Shown here piece by piece: positions 8,949 through 18,044 of a stretch of 64,000 nt of DNA. Under the pieces are notes generated by a model, which was not told the DNA's origin, did not search any database, and saw nothing but the letters and a program-made list of their open reading frames with translations. Position 1 is the stretch's first letter, and each line of letters starts with the position of its first letter. The translations under genes were made by a program, and so were the position numbers. Origin of the DNA: Pontibacter roseus DSM 17521 (GTDB taxonomy: Bacteria > Bacteroidota > Bacteroidia > Cytophagales > Hymenobacteraceae); NCBI RefSeq assembly GCF_000373265.1, contig NZ_KB890770.1, positions 1-64,000 of the forward strand. The letters are read 5' to 3'.

Positions 8949-9557
8949 ATGATAAACAACCTCGAAAAGAAAATGAAGCTGGCATTTGCCGTGAGTATCG
9001 GCAGCTTTATCTCCTCCATCATTATAGTAGGCACGGTTTGCGCCTTTGCCTTTCGTTATGCCGAGGAGCAACGGAAGAAGATCTATGTGATCGACCACTC
9101 GGTGCCGCTCTTGGTGGAGCAGACCGAGCTGGGGGTAAACCGGACAGTAGAGTACAAGTCGCACGTGAACATGTTTCACCTGCTCTTCTTCACGCTACCT
9201 CCAGATGACGCCTACATTAAGAATAACATCTCCAAGGCCATGTACCTGGTGGATGAATCCGGTCTGGCACAATACAACAACCTGAAGGAGAAGGGCTATT
9301 ACAACCAGATCCTGGCTAGTTCTGCGGTTTTGACGATCAAAACCGATAGCGTTAAAGTGGACGAAAACAGGCACTTTACCTACTACGCCACACAGCGCAT
9401 TGAGCGGGAGACCTCTGTGATGAAAAGACTTCTTGTCACAGAGGGGGATCTTGAGGAAGTGCCGCGCACAGAGAACAACCCCCATGGACTTTTGATAAAG
9501 AACTGGAAAACGGTCCTAAACAAGGACTTGGAGTATGTCGAAAAGAAATCCTTTTAG
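8949..9557 (+). CDS. traK: TraK, VirB8-like inner-membrane transfer protein
   Basis: A 202-residue protein with a single N-terminal membrane helix (about residues 12-34) and a periplasmic domain. The stretch EYKSHVNMFHLLFFTLPPDD is characteristic of TraK proteins. VirB8-like proteins dimerise in the periplasm and nucleate the secretion channel. It overlaps the next gene by 23 bp, so translation is probably coupled. Confidence 0.9.
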   Translation: MINNLEKKMKLAFAVSIGSFISSIIIVGTVCAFAFRYAEEQRKKIYVIDHSVPLLVEQTELGVNRTVEYKSHVNMFHLLFFTLPPDDAYIKNNISKAMYLVDESGLAQYNNLKEKGYYNQILASSAVLTIKTDSVKVDENRHFTYYATQRIERETSVMKRLLVTEGDLEEVPRTENNPHGLLIKNWKTVLNKDLEYVEKKSF

Positions 9558-9921
9558 CGGTAATATAAAGCAAAGGCTTTCATACCTCAGGGAAAGTGTC
9601 AGGGACTACTGTGCCTCGAATCCTAAAGCAGTGGTGCTGGCCATGCTGGTTTTACTGTCTGTGGCTGTCAAGGGGCTATTAGTCGTCCGGCACCTGCACC
9701 AGGGAAACTATGCCGTGTCGGTTGGCGAGCTGTACAGGCAGCTTGATACTTCTGGCGACAAGATGACAATAGGCAGGTCGAGTACCGCAGATATGCTGGA
9801 GCTGATAAAGCTCTACAATACAGCCAGGCAGCTGGATCCTGACAGCCTGCGTGCCCAAGACAGTGTTTTTCTCAAAGATATTGATCAGCGTTTAAACCGA
9901 ATCATCCATGAAGAGAATTAA
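9535..9921 (+). CDS. TraL-like small membrane transfer protein
   Basis: A 128-residue protein with one membrane helix (about residues 34-52) after a basic cytoplasmic start, then a helical periplasmic tail. Its place between traK and traM, and its single membrane helix, match TraL (DUF3989-type) in other Bacteroidetes elements, although it is somewhat longer than usual and its sequence is not distinctive. It overlaps both neighbours, by 23 and 14 bp. Confidence 0.65.
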   Translation: MSKRNPFSGNIKQRLSYLRESVRDYCASNPKAVVLAMLVLLSVAVKGLLVVRHLHQGNYAVSVGELYRQLDTSGDKMTIGRSSTADMLELIKLYNTARQLDPDSLRAQDSVFLKDIDQRLNRIIHEEN

Positions 9922-11089
9922 CTTTCGGCATCCCAGGTATGCCATCCCGCTCATCATACTCCCTTTCCTTGTCCTGCTTAATTATCTGTGGCTGGACATG
10001 ACACCGGCGGCCACCGCCGCACAAACAAAAGTGGAGCTCACCGAGACAACAGCCCTGAATACCTCCCTTCCGGATGCTAACTTGAGAAAGCGGGACATGA
10101 AGGATAAGTTCTCGGCTTTTCGGGACGAGTTTAAGTATAGGACCGATTACTCGGCCATACAGGAAATCGGGGAGGATAGGGTAGACCCCAGGGACATTGC
10201 CTATGGCAGCGTGTACACGGAAGAGGAGCGGCGGATGCTCGACAGTCTCAATAACCGTATCCTATCGGATCAGCAGCCGGAGGGGTTTATGGAGCGTGTA
10301 AGCCAGCGGCAGCGCATCAGCTCAGAGCGCTATGCATCGGCTACTGCCTCTGTGCCTGGACGGTCAGCCCGCCCTATGCGAAAAGTTGAATCGGCATATG
10401 AAGAGGAAATGCGGCTATTCCGGGAGCAGATGATGTTTATTGACAGCCTGAGCCGGGTAGGAGAGGAACCTGTGCCTTCTCGTAGGGGGCCACAGCCGAT
10501 GAAGGCCCATGCACCGGCTTCCGAGAAGCAAGAGCCGACACCGTTACCCGTGACAAAATACAGAAATACGAACAAAGCCTTTTTCAATACCATTACAGCA
10601 GACGGTGAGGAGCAGTTTATCAGAGCTATTCTGGACGAAGGGTTGAAGGTGATGCAAGGCGGCAGGATCAGGATTCGCCTGCTGGATGACATCTATGTGC
10701 GGGACTACGAAATAAAAAAAGGCAGCTACCTCTACGGCACGGTCTCCGGTTTCGGTGCCCAACGAATTGAGATAGCCATCCGCTCTATACTCTACGGCAA
10801 CCAAATCATCCCGGTAGACCTGAGTATCTACGACAACGACGGCTTGGCTGGACTGTATGTCCCGGATTCGCAGTTCCGGGACTTTACAAAAGAGCTTGCC
10901 GGGAATGTGAGCAGTGGTCAGACACTGACTTTTGAGGATTCACCTGACAATGCCAGCCAGATGCTTTATTCTATGCTGGAAAGGGTTTCTCAGACCACCA
11001 CCCGCGCCGCAGGCAAAGCCATCCGGAAGAACAAAGCTAAGTTGAAGTACAACACCATTGTTTATTTGATAGATAATAAAGCCCTGTAA
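9908..11089 (+). CDS. traM: TraM, VirB10-like core-channel protein
   Basis: A 393-residue protein with an N-terminal membrane anchor (about residues 11-28), a long charged and probably flexible periplasmic linker (30-215), and a conserved C-terminal domain from about residue 220. The latter contains the TraM/DUF3714 landmarks GTVSGFGAQRIEIAI, SILYGNQIIPVDLSIYDNDG and a Gly-Leu-rich strand. It is the VirB10 analogue that joins inner and outer membrane parts. Start at ATG 9908 overlaps the previous stop. Confidence 0.9.
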   Translation: MKRINFRHPRYAIPLIILPFLVLLNYLWLDMTPAATAAQTKVELTETTALNTSLPDANLRKRDMKDKFSAFRDEFKYRTDYSAIQEIGEDRVDPRDIAYGSVYTEEERRMLDSLNNRILSDQQPEGFMERVSQRQRISSERYASATASVPGRSARPMRKVESAYEEEMRLFREQMMFIDSLSRVGEEPVPSRRGPQPMKAHAPASEKQEPTPLPVTKYRNTNKAFFNTITADGEEQFIRAILDEGLKVMQGGRIRIRLLDDIYVRDYEIKKGSYLYGTVSGFGAQRIEIAIRSILYGNQIIPVDLSIYDNDGLAGLYVPDSQFRDFTKELAGNVSSGQTLTFEDSPDNASQMLYSMLERVSQTTTRAAGKAIRKNKAKLKYNTIVYLIDNKAL

Positions 11090-11090
11090 T

Positions 11091-11879
11091 ATGAAAAAGC
11101 TATTCCTTCTATATGTGTTGTTTGCCCTGCTGTTTTCAGCCTCGGCACAGGATTCCCTTCAGGTAGTGCACGTGCATGAAAACATCTCCACGCATATTGT
11201 GAGTCCTGAGCCGATACAGTATGTAGATATCTCCACAGATGATGTAGCCGGAGACATACCTGTTGCCAATATCCTTCGGGTCAAACCCAAGCATGGCGGA
11301 GCAAAACCGGGTATTATCACCATCGTTGGAGAGCGCTTCCTTGTACAGTATAAGCTGGCCTACAGCCGAGCGGATCGGGCAGACACGGAGGTGCGTATAG
11401 ACCCTACCCGGGTGGATGATTACCTGAACCCGGCTGTGGCCATGAGCCGGGAGGACATGACACGATTTGCGCTGCTGGCCCTCCAGCGAAAACCCCGGTT
11501 CAACAGTGTGACTACGAAAGGGCAGGGGATGCAGGCAAGGCTAAACAACATCTATACAGTGGGAGACTATTTCTTTATTGATGTCTCCCTTAGAAATGAC
11601 ACCAACATTCCCTATACGGTCGATCAAATACGGTTTAAGATTGAGGATAAAAAGGTCGTGAAGGCCACTAACTTTCAGCAGGTGGAGCTACAGCCCAGTT
11701 TCCAGCTTTATGACACGGGTAATTTCAAGCGTCAGTACCGGAACGTGTTTGTTTTCAGGAAGTTTACTTTCCCAGAGGAAAAGGTGTTCCATATTGAGGT
11801 GGCTGAGGAGCAGATTTCTGGGCGCACCATCTCCCTTAAAATTGACTATTCCGATATCCTTCATGCAGACACCTTATGA
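11091..11879 (+). CDS. traN: TraN, VirB9-like outer core protein (DUF4138)
   Basis: A 262-residue exported protein with a signal peptide of about 19 residues (ending SASAQ). The mature protein is beta-rich, with QYVDISTDDVAGDIPVANIL and FRKFTFPEEKVFHIE, as in TraN/DUF4138. TraN is thought to partner TraM in the outer-membrane core of the channel. One base separates it from traM and it overlaps the next gene by 4 bp (ATGA). Confidence 0.9.
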   Translation: MKKLFLLYVLFALLFSASAQDSLQVVHVHENISTHIVSPEPIQYVDISTDDVAGDIPVANILRVKPKHGGAKPGIITIVGERFLVQYKLAYSRADRADTEVRIDPTRVDDYLNPAVAMSREDMTRFALLALQRKPRFNSVTTKGQGMQARLNNIYTVGDYFFIDVSLRNDTNIPYTVDQIRFKIEDKKVVKATNFQQVELQPSFQLYDTGNFKRQYRNVFVFRKFTFPEEKVFHIEVAEEQISGRTISLKIDYSDILHADTL

Positions 11880-12334
11880 GAAAGTCATTACTCCTTTCCT
11901 TACTGCTCCTGGTTGTGCTGTCGTGCCGGGCGCAAGAGGGCTACACCCACCTGAACGTAGCAGGCGGCTGGATGTACAAGGATGCCTTAACTGCTAACCT
12001 TGCCCTGGAGTTCAGCAAACGCCACTATAATTCCTATGAGATCTTCGGTGATGCCTATAAGAGCAACGTGGACGACAGCAAAAACTGGTTAGTGGGGGTT
12101 GCCTACAAACCCATGCTTACCCGTTCCAGAAACACGTTTCTCAAGCTGCGCCTGGGAGCGGGCATTGGCTCCAATACAGCACATTTCATTGGTGCGCTGC
12201 AGGCAGGCCTGGAGCTGGGCTATGTGCTGCCGGGAAATGTAGTGCTGATGCTCCAACAGAAAAATGAGGGCGTGCTTCGGGTAAACCACAACTTTAGGAC
12301 TGGCTTACTGGCGGGCATCAAAATTCCATTGTGA
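11876..12334 (+). CDS. traO: TraO-like outer-membrane transfer protein
   Basis: A 152-residue protein with a signal sequence (about residues 1-20, with C17 in a loose lipobox context LSCRAQ) and alternating hydrophobic strands suggesting a small beta-barrel. It follows TraN with a 4-bp overlap, as TraO does in other Bacteroidetes elements. The barrel-like pattern, with Gly-rich turns near residues 85-125, supports the call; sequence identity cannot be checked here. Confidence 0.75.
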   Translation: MRKSLLLSLLLLVVLSCRAQEGYTHLNVAGGWMYKDALTANLALEFSKRHYNSYEIFGDAYKSNVDDSKNWLVGVAYKPMLTRSRNTFLKLRLGAGIGSNTAHFIGALQAGLELGYVLPGNVVLMLQQKNEGVLRVNHNFRTGLLAGIKIPL

Positions 12335-12438
12335 GCAGGATTTGGCTAGTCGACGGGAATTTTCTCAGGAAAGAAAGTTTGTTAAGTCTTTCCCTTACAT
12401 CTATCTGATAGTATTGGATAACCTTTATCAGGAACGAT

Positions 12439-14406
12439 ATGGAAGAATCCAGCGAAATCAAAAAACTTTACTCCTTCCTGCAGGGACTTATCTATTTCAC
12501 TATTGTAGTAGAGGTAGCTGTTTTCCTCTTTATGGATTCGGGCAGTATGTATCAGCTGCAGCCTGTACTGCGCAAGGTAAAGCGCATGGCTATTTATGAG
12601 CACATCTACTTCTCCAAAGCTTTTACCTTCGGGTTGATTCTGATCGTGAGCATTGGCACAAAGGCCAGGAAGAACCTGGATCTCGACCCGCTCCGGCATA
12701 TCTTCCTTCCCTTGCTCATCGGCTGCGCCTTTTTCTTTGGCTCAGGTTTCTTTTATTTCTTTAAAAGCAGCCGTAATCTTTTCTGGGATGTGTCCCTGTC
12801 TGATGCGGCTTACATCCTGCTCTCCTTCTTAGGTGCAATGATGATTCATATAGCCTTGGATAACATCTCCAAGCATATACAACACCGATTAATGAAGGAC
12901 AAATTCAACGTGGAAAATGAGTCCTTTGAGCAGTCCAGGAAACCGGTGCATACGCCTTACTCGGTGAACATCCCGATGCTTTACTATTACCAGAAGCGGG
13001 TACAGCGCGGGTGGCTTAATGTAGTAAACCCCTTTCGGGCAACACTGCTGATCGGTACGCCTGGCTCTGGAAAGTCTTTCTCAGTGGTGTTACCTTTTAT
13101 CAAACAGCTCCTGGGGAAAGGCTTCTCTATGATGGTCTACGACTTCAAGTTTCCGGACCTGGCCAGAACGACTTATTACCATTACCTGGTCAATAGAAAG
13201 AGAGGGGTATTGAAAAACCACAGGTTCCATGTCATCAATTTTAACAGCGTAGAGCACAGCAGGAGATTTAACCCTTTAAAGCCAGAGTACCTGCCTACCC
13301 TGGCCGATGCCACCGAAACGGCTGAGGCGCTGCTGGAGGCTCTGCGAAAAGGAGACAGGGACTCAGGCTCTGCGCAGTTCTTCAATCAATCGGCCGTTAA
13401 TTTCCTGGCCAGCTGCATCTACTTTCTGAGCCGCCACGAAGGGGGGCGGTATTCTTCATTTCCGCATGTACTTTCCTTCATTAACCTCAGCTATGATCAA
13501 ATTTTCGAGGTGCTCTTTTCCGAACCTGAGCTGGAGAGCCTGCTTTCGCCTTTTGCCACAGCCTATAAAAACAGAGCCTTTGAGCAGCTGGAAGGACAGA
13601 TTGGCACCTTAAAGATTAATATTGGCCGGCTTGCCACAAAAGAAACATTCTGGGTACTATCAGGAAACGACTTTAACTTAAAGATAACGGACCCGGAAAA
13701 CCCTTCTGTTTTGGTGATTGCAAATGACCCGGCCACACAGAGCATTAACAGCGCCTGCAATGCGCTTATCCTCAATCGCATGACACGCCTGATCAATACA
13801 AAGGGGAACTTGCCCTGTGGGCTGATCGTGGATGAGTCTCCTACGCTTTACATACACCGGGTGGAGAACCTGATCGCTACCGCCAGGAGCAACAAGATAG
13901 CAGTGCTGCTGGGCCTGCAGGAACTACCGCAGCTGCGGCAGCAGTATGGCAGGGAAACAGCCGATACCATTTGCTCTGTAGCGGCCAATGTACTCTCGGG
14001 CTCTGCCCGTAATAAAGAAACGCTTGACTGGCTGGAAAAACTGTTTGGTAGGGTGAGGCAGCTAAAGGAGGGGCTTAGCGTGGACCGAAACCGTACCTCT
14101 GTGAACATGAACGAGGAAATGGGACCGCTTATCCCGGCATCCAAAATAGCCAATTTGCAGGCGGGCGAACTGGTAGGACAGGTGGCTTCCGATAGCGAAG
14201 AGTATAGCGGGAAGTATGTTGCCAGTACCTACCACTGTAAAATTAATCTCGACCTTGATAACATACAACAGGAAGAAAAGCAGTATCTTGACTTGCCAAA
14301 ATTTTATAACTTTGGTACCCCCGACCAAAAAGACCAAATCCTGAGAGCAAACTACAATAAAATTAGAAATGAGGTTAAGACACTAATCACAGCGTTACAG
14401 GAATGA
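12439..14406 (+). CDS. Type IV coupling protein (VirD4/TraD class, MobC-like)
   Basis: A 655-residue inner-membrane ATPase that delivers the relaxase-DNA complex to the channel. Four hydrophobic segments occupy about residues 12-145, followed by the cytoplasmic P-loop domain: Walker A G206-T-P-G-S-G-K-S213 and Walker B LIVDES with D465-E466. The segment YYYQKRVQRGWLNVVNPFRA before Walker A is typical of Bacteroidetes coupling proteins, often called MobC or TraG. It sits after the core transfer genes and overlaps the following XRE gene by 4 bp. Confidence 0.92.
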   Translation: MEESSEIKKLYSFLQGLIYFTIVVEVAVFLFMDSGSMYQLQPVLRKVKRMAIYEHIYFSKAFTFGLILIVSIGTKARKNLDLDPLRHIFLPLLIGCAFFFGSGFFYFFKSSRNLFWDVSLSDAAYILLSFLGAMMIHIALDNISKHIQHRLMKDKFNVENESFEQSRKPVHTPYSVNIPMLYYYQKRVQRGWLNVVNPFRATLLIGTPGSGKSFSVVLPFIKQLLGKGFSMMVYDFKFPDLARTTYYHYLVNRKRGVLKNHRFHVINFNSVEHSRRFNPLKPEYLPTLADATETAEALLEALRKGDRDSGSAQFFNQSAVNFLASCIYFLSRHEGGRYSSFPHVLSFINLSYDQIFEVLFSEPELESLLSPFATAYKNRAFEQLEGQIGTLKINIGRLATKETFWVLSGNDFNLKITDPENPSVLVIANDPATQSINSACNALILNRMTRLINTKGNLPCGLIVDESPTLYIHRVENLIATARSNKIAVLLGLQELPQLRQQYGRETADTICSVAANVLSGSARNKETLDWLEKLFGRVRQLKEGLSVDRNRTSVNMNEEMGPLIPASKIANLQAGELVGQVASDSEEYSGKYVASTYHCKINLDLDNIQQEEKQYLDLPKFYNFGTPDQKDQILRANYNKIRNEVKTLITALQE

Positions 14407-14753
14407 GCGTAAGCATACAGGAGTTAGGCCAAAGGCTAAAGCTGCTGCGAAAGCGGCTTGATTTATCGCAGGAGAGCCTGGCAGAGTCCATGGGGGTGAA
14501 CCAGAACCAGATATCCCGGCTGGAGAACGGGGTGGGAGGGACTATCGAACTGCTTTTGCTCCTGTTCAGCTTCTACAGTAAGCACTTTCACGTGGACCTT
14601 CTTTTTTCCGACAACTTCGACATCCTGGAGAAGCACGAGAAGCTATCCAACAGCCACAGCCTCAACAGCATTGCCGTTGAAAAGCTGAAGCTCGCCCAAA
14701 GTGAATTTTCCACGCAGATTGAGGAGGTGATTCGGTTGCTGAATACCCCCTGA
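14403..14753 (+). CDS. XRE-family helix-turn-helix regulator
   Basis: A 116-residue protein whose first 60 residues form a Cro/CI-type HTH (LGQRLKLLRKRLDLSQESLA, then NQNQISRLENG). The C-terminal half is helical and could dimerise. It overlaps the coupling-protein gene by 4 bp and is the last gene of the transfer block, so it probably regulates transfer. Its operator is not identifiable from this sequence. Confidence 0.85.
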   Translation: MSVSIQELGQRLKLLRKRLDLSQESLAESMGVNQNQISRLENGVGGTIELLLLLFSFYSKHFHVDLLFSDNFDILEKHEKLSNSHSLNSIAVEKLKLAQSEFSTQIEEVIRLLNTP

Positions 14754-15147
14754 TTCATTTTGTTTCTACGGCCATTTTTCAATAATATTTCTTGATTTAT
14801 CTTGCTTAAAAGATGAATAGTTAATCTTAAATACAATAATTGCCCAATTTTATTTGATATGCCAGGCAGAGTGGTAATTGGAGGACTTAGAAGGCTAATT
14901 CTCTTCCAGGGATGAACTACCTATCTCAATTTCGGTCATTTGTTAATACGCCCAGTCCTTCACTTGAACCCGACTGCGACCCGAAATCAAGCCTATTGCA
15001 AACCGTTTACAGATCAGAAACAACCAGTTTTCAAGTTGCTTCATCTCCGATGTTGAGCATTTACCAGTTGTAATTTCTCTGCCTCAGAAAGCTAAGGAAA
15101 CAAGCTACAGCTTCCACAAAGCTGATTCTGCGGCTGTCCTTGCTGCC
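14754..15147. other. Intergenic stretch between transfer and metal blocks
   Basis: No gene is supported here. The strand-converging neighbours are the XRE gene (+) and the P-type ATPase (-), so terminators are expected, yet no strong hairpin with a T tract is seen. A 53-codon frame (14912-15073) and an overlapping frame running into 15150 have coding-like composition but match nothing I know. They may be the relic of a lost gene at the junction of two modules. Confidence 0.5.
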
Positions 15148-17175
15148 TCAGTCAAACTTGATCCGCTGTATCCGCACGGCATTCAGTATAGCCAGTAAGG
15201 CTACCCCCACATCAGCGAACACCGCCTCCCACATGGTGGCCAAACCACCAGCACCCAGGATCAGCACGATGGCCTTCACACCGAAAGCCAGGGCGATGTT
15301 CTGCCATACGACCTGCTTGGTCTTTTTACCGATGTTGATGGCCGTGGCAATCTTGGAAGGATGATCTGTCTGAATCACCACGTCCGCCGTCTCGATGGCG
15401 GCATCGGACCCCAGCCCGCCCATGGCCATGCCCACGTCTGCCAGCGTGATCACGGGCGCATCGTTAATCCCGTCCCCCACAAAGGCAACTGTTCTGCCCT
15501 GTGCTTTCAACTCTTCCACTTTGCTCACCTTGTCCTGCGGCAGCAGCCCGCCGTATGCCTCGTCCAGCTTCAGCTCACCAGCAACTTTCTGCACAATGGA
15601 GTCCTTGTCACCCGATAGCATAACCAGCTTTTTCACGCCCAGTTCCCGCATTCGGCTCACGGCCAGCGGTGCATCCTCCTTTACCTTGTCGGCGATGGTG
15701 ATGTAGCCCGTGTAGGTACCGTCCACAGCCACTACCACGATCGTTTCCACGATCTCCTTCAGGCTCGGGTCAAAAGCAACATGAAACTTCTCCAGCAACC
15801 TAGTATTTCCCACCAGCAGTTCTTTGCCGTCCACCTTACCTTTCAGCCCATGCCCGGATATCTCCTCCACCTGCTCCACACGGTGCTGTGTATATGCCTG
15901 GCCTGCCTCGGCCATAATGGCCTGCGCGATTGGATGCGTGGACTTGCTCTCCAGCGCAGCCACGGCCGTCAGGAACCAAGATTTATCATCCAAAACCGTC
16001 TCCACCTGCTGTACCTTAAACACCCCCTCTGTCAAAGTGCCGGTCTTGTCCATGACCACCGTATCCACCTGCGTCATCAGGTCCAGAAAGTTAGAGCCTT
16101 TAAAGAGCAAACCATTGCGCGATGCCGCCCCAATACCTCCAAAGTAGCCGAGCGGAATGGAGATGACAAGCGCGCAGGGGCAGGAGATCACCAGGAAGAT
16201 AAGCGCCCGGTACAGCCATTGGTTAAAGTCATAGGCTTCCACGAAAAAGTATGGGATGAAAACTAATCCAACGGCCAGGAAGAACACAATGGGCGTGTAC
16301 ACTTTGGCGAACCGGGTGATGAACTGCTGCGTTTTGGCCTTCCGGCTGCCAGCCTCCTCCACCAGTTTCAGGATCTTAGACAAGGCACTGTTCTCGTAGG
16401 CAGAGCTTACCCGAAGTTCTATCACCCGATCCAGGTTGATCATACCGGCCAATACCGTTTCCCCCTTGCTTTTCGTGTCAGGCTTCGACTCACCGGTGAG
16501 GGCAGCCGTGTTGAAAGAGGAGCGTTCGGAGAGCAGCTCCCCGTCCAGGGCCACCTTTTCGCCGGCTTTTACCTGCACCACGTCGCCCACCCGCACTTCT
16601 TTGGCCTTCACGTTTATTATGCCCTTCTCAGTCACCAGCCCTACTTCATCAGGCCGGTTGTCGATCAGCGCCTTGATGGAGCGGCGGGAGCGCAACACGG
16701 CCGCTTCCTGAAAATGCTCTCCAACCACGTAGAAAAGCATCACGGCCACGCCTTCGGCATATTCCCCGATGTAAAAAGCGCCCAGCGTGGCCATGCTCAT
16801 CAGAAAGAACTCGTTGAAGAAACTGCCCCGAAGGCTCTTGATGGCGTGCCACACCACGCGCCAGCCCACCAGCACATAAGCAATTGCATACACTATAAAG
16901 CGCACATAACCCGTGAACCAGGGCGTATCGAGGTAGTCCAGCAGGATGCCGCTCAATAGCAGGATAAGGCTAAGTGCTGTGGGGATGTAGGATGATTTGG
17001 CTTCCTCCTCGGCGTGCTCGTGCTCCATGGCACCTGCCTGCTTTGTCTTTCCGTCCACGGAGCAGCACTCGGCCCCCACATTCGGGCCGGGAGCTTCCGC
17101 CGTACGGGGCGAGGTTATCTCAAGAGGCTTAAAATCTTCCTCTATGTTTTTATCTGTCTCTATATGCTTTGTCAT
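15148..17175 (-). CDS. zntA: Heavy-metal P-type ATPase, ZntA/CadA type
   Basis: A 675-residue P1B-type ATPase that should export Zn(II), Cd(II), Pb(II) or Co(II) from the cytoplasm. The metal-binding transmembrane motif is C332-P-C334 (ISCPCALVIS), the phosphorylated aspartate is D376 in DKTGTLT, the actuator motif TGES is at 227-230, and the hinge GDGINDAP is present near the C terminus. There is no N-terminal HMA domain; instead residues 1-60 are hydrophilic with a Cys pair (C37-C38) and a His/Glu cluster, which may bind metal. It is last in an operon led by Czc genes with a Fur-type regulator, which favours Zn/Cd over copper. The exact metal is inferred. Confidence 0.9.
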   Translation of the reverse strand: MTKHIETDKNIEEDFKPLEITSPRTAEAPGPNVGAECCSVDGKTKQAGAMEHEHAEEEAKSSYIPTALSLILLLSGILLDYLDTPWFTGYVRFIVYAIAYVLVGWRVVWHAIKSLRGSFFNEFFLMSMATLGAFYIGEYAEGVAVMLFYVVGEHFQEAAVLRSRRSIKALIDNRPDEVGLVTEKGIINVKAKEVRVGDVVQVKAGEKVALDGELLSERSSFNTAALTGESKPDTKSKGETVLAGMINLDRVIELRVSSAYENSALSKILKLVEEAGSRKAKTQQFITRFAKVYTPIVFFLAVGLVFIPYFFVEAYDFNQWLYRALIFLVISCPCALVISIPLGYFGGIGAASRNGLLFKGSNFLDLMTQVDTVVMDKTGTLTEGVFKVQQVETVLDDKSWFLTAVAALESKSTHPIAQAIMAEAGQAYTQHRVEQVEEISGHGLKGKVDGKELLVGNTRLLEKFHVAFDPSLKEIVETIVVVAVDGTYTGYITIADKVKEDAPLAVSRMRELGVKKLVMLSGDKDSIVQKVAGELKLDEAYGGLLPQDKVSKVEELKAQGRTVAFVGDGINDAPVITLADVGMAMGGLGSDAAIETADVVIQTDHPSKIATAINIGKKTKQVVWQNIALAFGVKAIVLILGAGGLATMWEAVFADVGVALLAILNAVRIQRIKFD

Positions 17176-17194
17176 GTTCGTATTCTTTCAAATG

Positions 17195-17560
17195 TTATCG
17201 TGCAGATTCGATGATCTGCTTCAAGTCATCCGGAATCGGCATAGGCCGGAGCGGCGGCACGTTGGCACCACCGGTGTTTCCAACCGGTATCACCCCTGCC
17301 CATGACTTCACTCCCCCGATCAGCAGGCGGGGAAGCTGCCCTACTATCTCCTTAATGTTCTTGGTTTGAAAACCAAATAAAAACATCTTCCAATGTACGG
17401 CAGTGTGCTCTATGGGGTAAGGCTGCCCCAGAATGTGCGCCCGCTCCAGATGCCGCCATGCCTCAGCAGCAAGCCCCTGCTGCCACAGCGTGCGGTAAGA
17501 AGTTAGCTCCTGTCGGTAGTAAGTCCGGAGGGGTGTGGGCATGCTCCAGTTAAATTTCAT
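17195..17560 (-). CDS. DUF3703 family protein
   Basis: About 121 residues from the chosen start (MKFNWSMPTP). Features such as AEAWRHLERAHILGQPYPIEHTAVHW and the end GGVKSWAGVIPVGNTGGANV match DUF3703, a small family common next to Czc/Znt metal-efflux genes, with unknown biochemical role. A longer frame reaches 17620 but would add a poor, Cys- and Arg-rich leader. ATG 17560 follows a purine-rich AAGAGAAG stretch and fits family length. It lies between the Fur-type regulator and the P-type ATPase. Confidence 0.8.
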   Translation of the reverse strand: MKFNWSMPTPLRTYYRQELTSYRTLWQQGLAAEAWRHLERAHILGQPYPIEHTAVHWKMFLFGFQTKNIKEIVGQLPRLLIGGVKSWAGVIPVGNTGGANVPPLRPMPIPDDLKQIIESAR

Positions 17561-17623
17561 AGTTCTTCTCTTGTTTTCTTTTACAAAACTACTGCCCAAC
17601 CGCCTGCAATTGCATTGCATTGT

Positions 17624-18034
17624 TTAGTTGCACCTGCCGCAGGTCCCCTTGATCACCAGGCTAGCTTCTTCCTGCTTAAAGTTGTCCGGCAGGGGGATTT
17701 TAGGGATGCGCAACATCGGCAGGCAAATCGTTTCCCGGCATTTATTGCAAAAGAAATGCACATGCAGATCCTCTGGAGCGCATTCACAGCCTTCTTCGCA
17801 GAGCGCATATTTTACCGAACCGGTGCCATCCATAATGCTATGTACCAATCCCTTTTCCTCGAAGGTTTTCAGAGTACGGTACAAGGTGATGCGGTCCGCC
17901 CGGTGAAAAGCTGCCTCCAGGTCGCTGAGGCTAACAGCCGTCTGTTGTGAAGAAATATACTCTAGTGCAAGCAGGCGCATGGCCGTTGGACGTATGTTTT
18001 TATCCTGCAGTAGTTTGTCCAGATTTTTCAGCAT
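17624..18034 (-). CDS. Fur-family metalloregulator (Zur/Fur-like)
   Basis: About 136 residues starting MLKNLDKLLQDK. An N-terminal winged helix (TAMRLLALEYISSQQTAVSL then ADRITLYRTLKTFEEKGLV) is followed by the dimerisation domain with DLHVHFFCNKCRETICLP and a final CGRCN, giving two CxxC pairs for structural zinc. These are Fur-family hallmarks. It probably represses the surrounding Zn/Cd/Co efflux block in response to metal. The open frame reaches 18118 only with a TTG codon and would run into czcB; ATG 18034 lies 11 bases after the czcB stop, so that start was chosen. The sensed metal is not decided by sequence. Confidence 0.85.
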   Translation of the reverse strand: MLKNLDKLLQDKNIRPTAMRLLALEYISSQQTAVSLSDLEAAFHRADRITLYRTLKTFEEKGLVHSIMDGTGSVKYALCEEGCECAPEDLHVHFFCNKCRETICLPMLRIPKIPLPDNFKQEEASLVIKGTCGRCN

Positions 18035-18044
18035 GTTTCTATAA

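Noticed and set aside
14912..15073. 53-codon frame at the junction of transfer and metal blocks
   Set aside because: No family resemblance, no ribosome site and an overlapping frame of equal quality; kept only as a remark in the intergenic entry.
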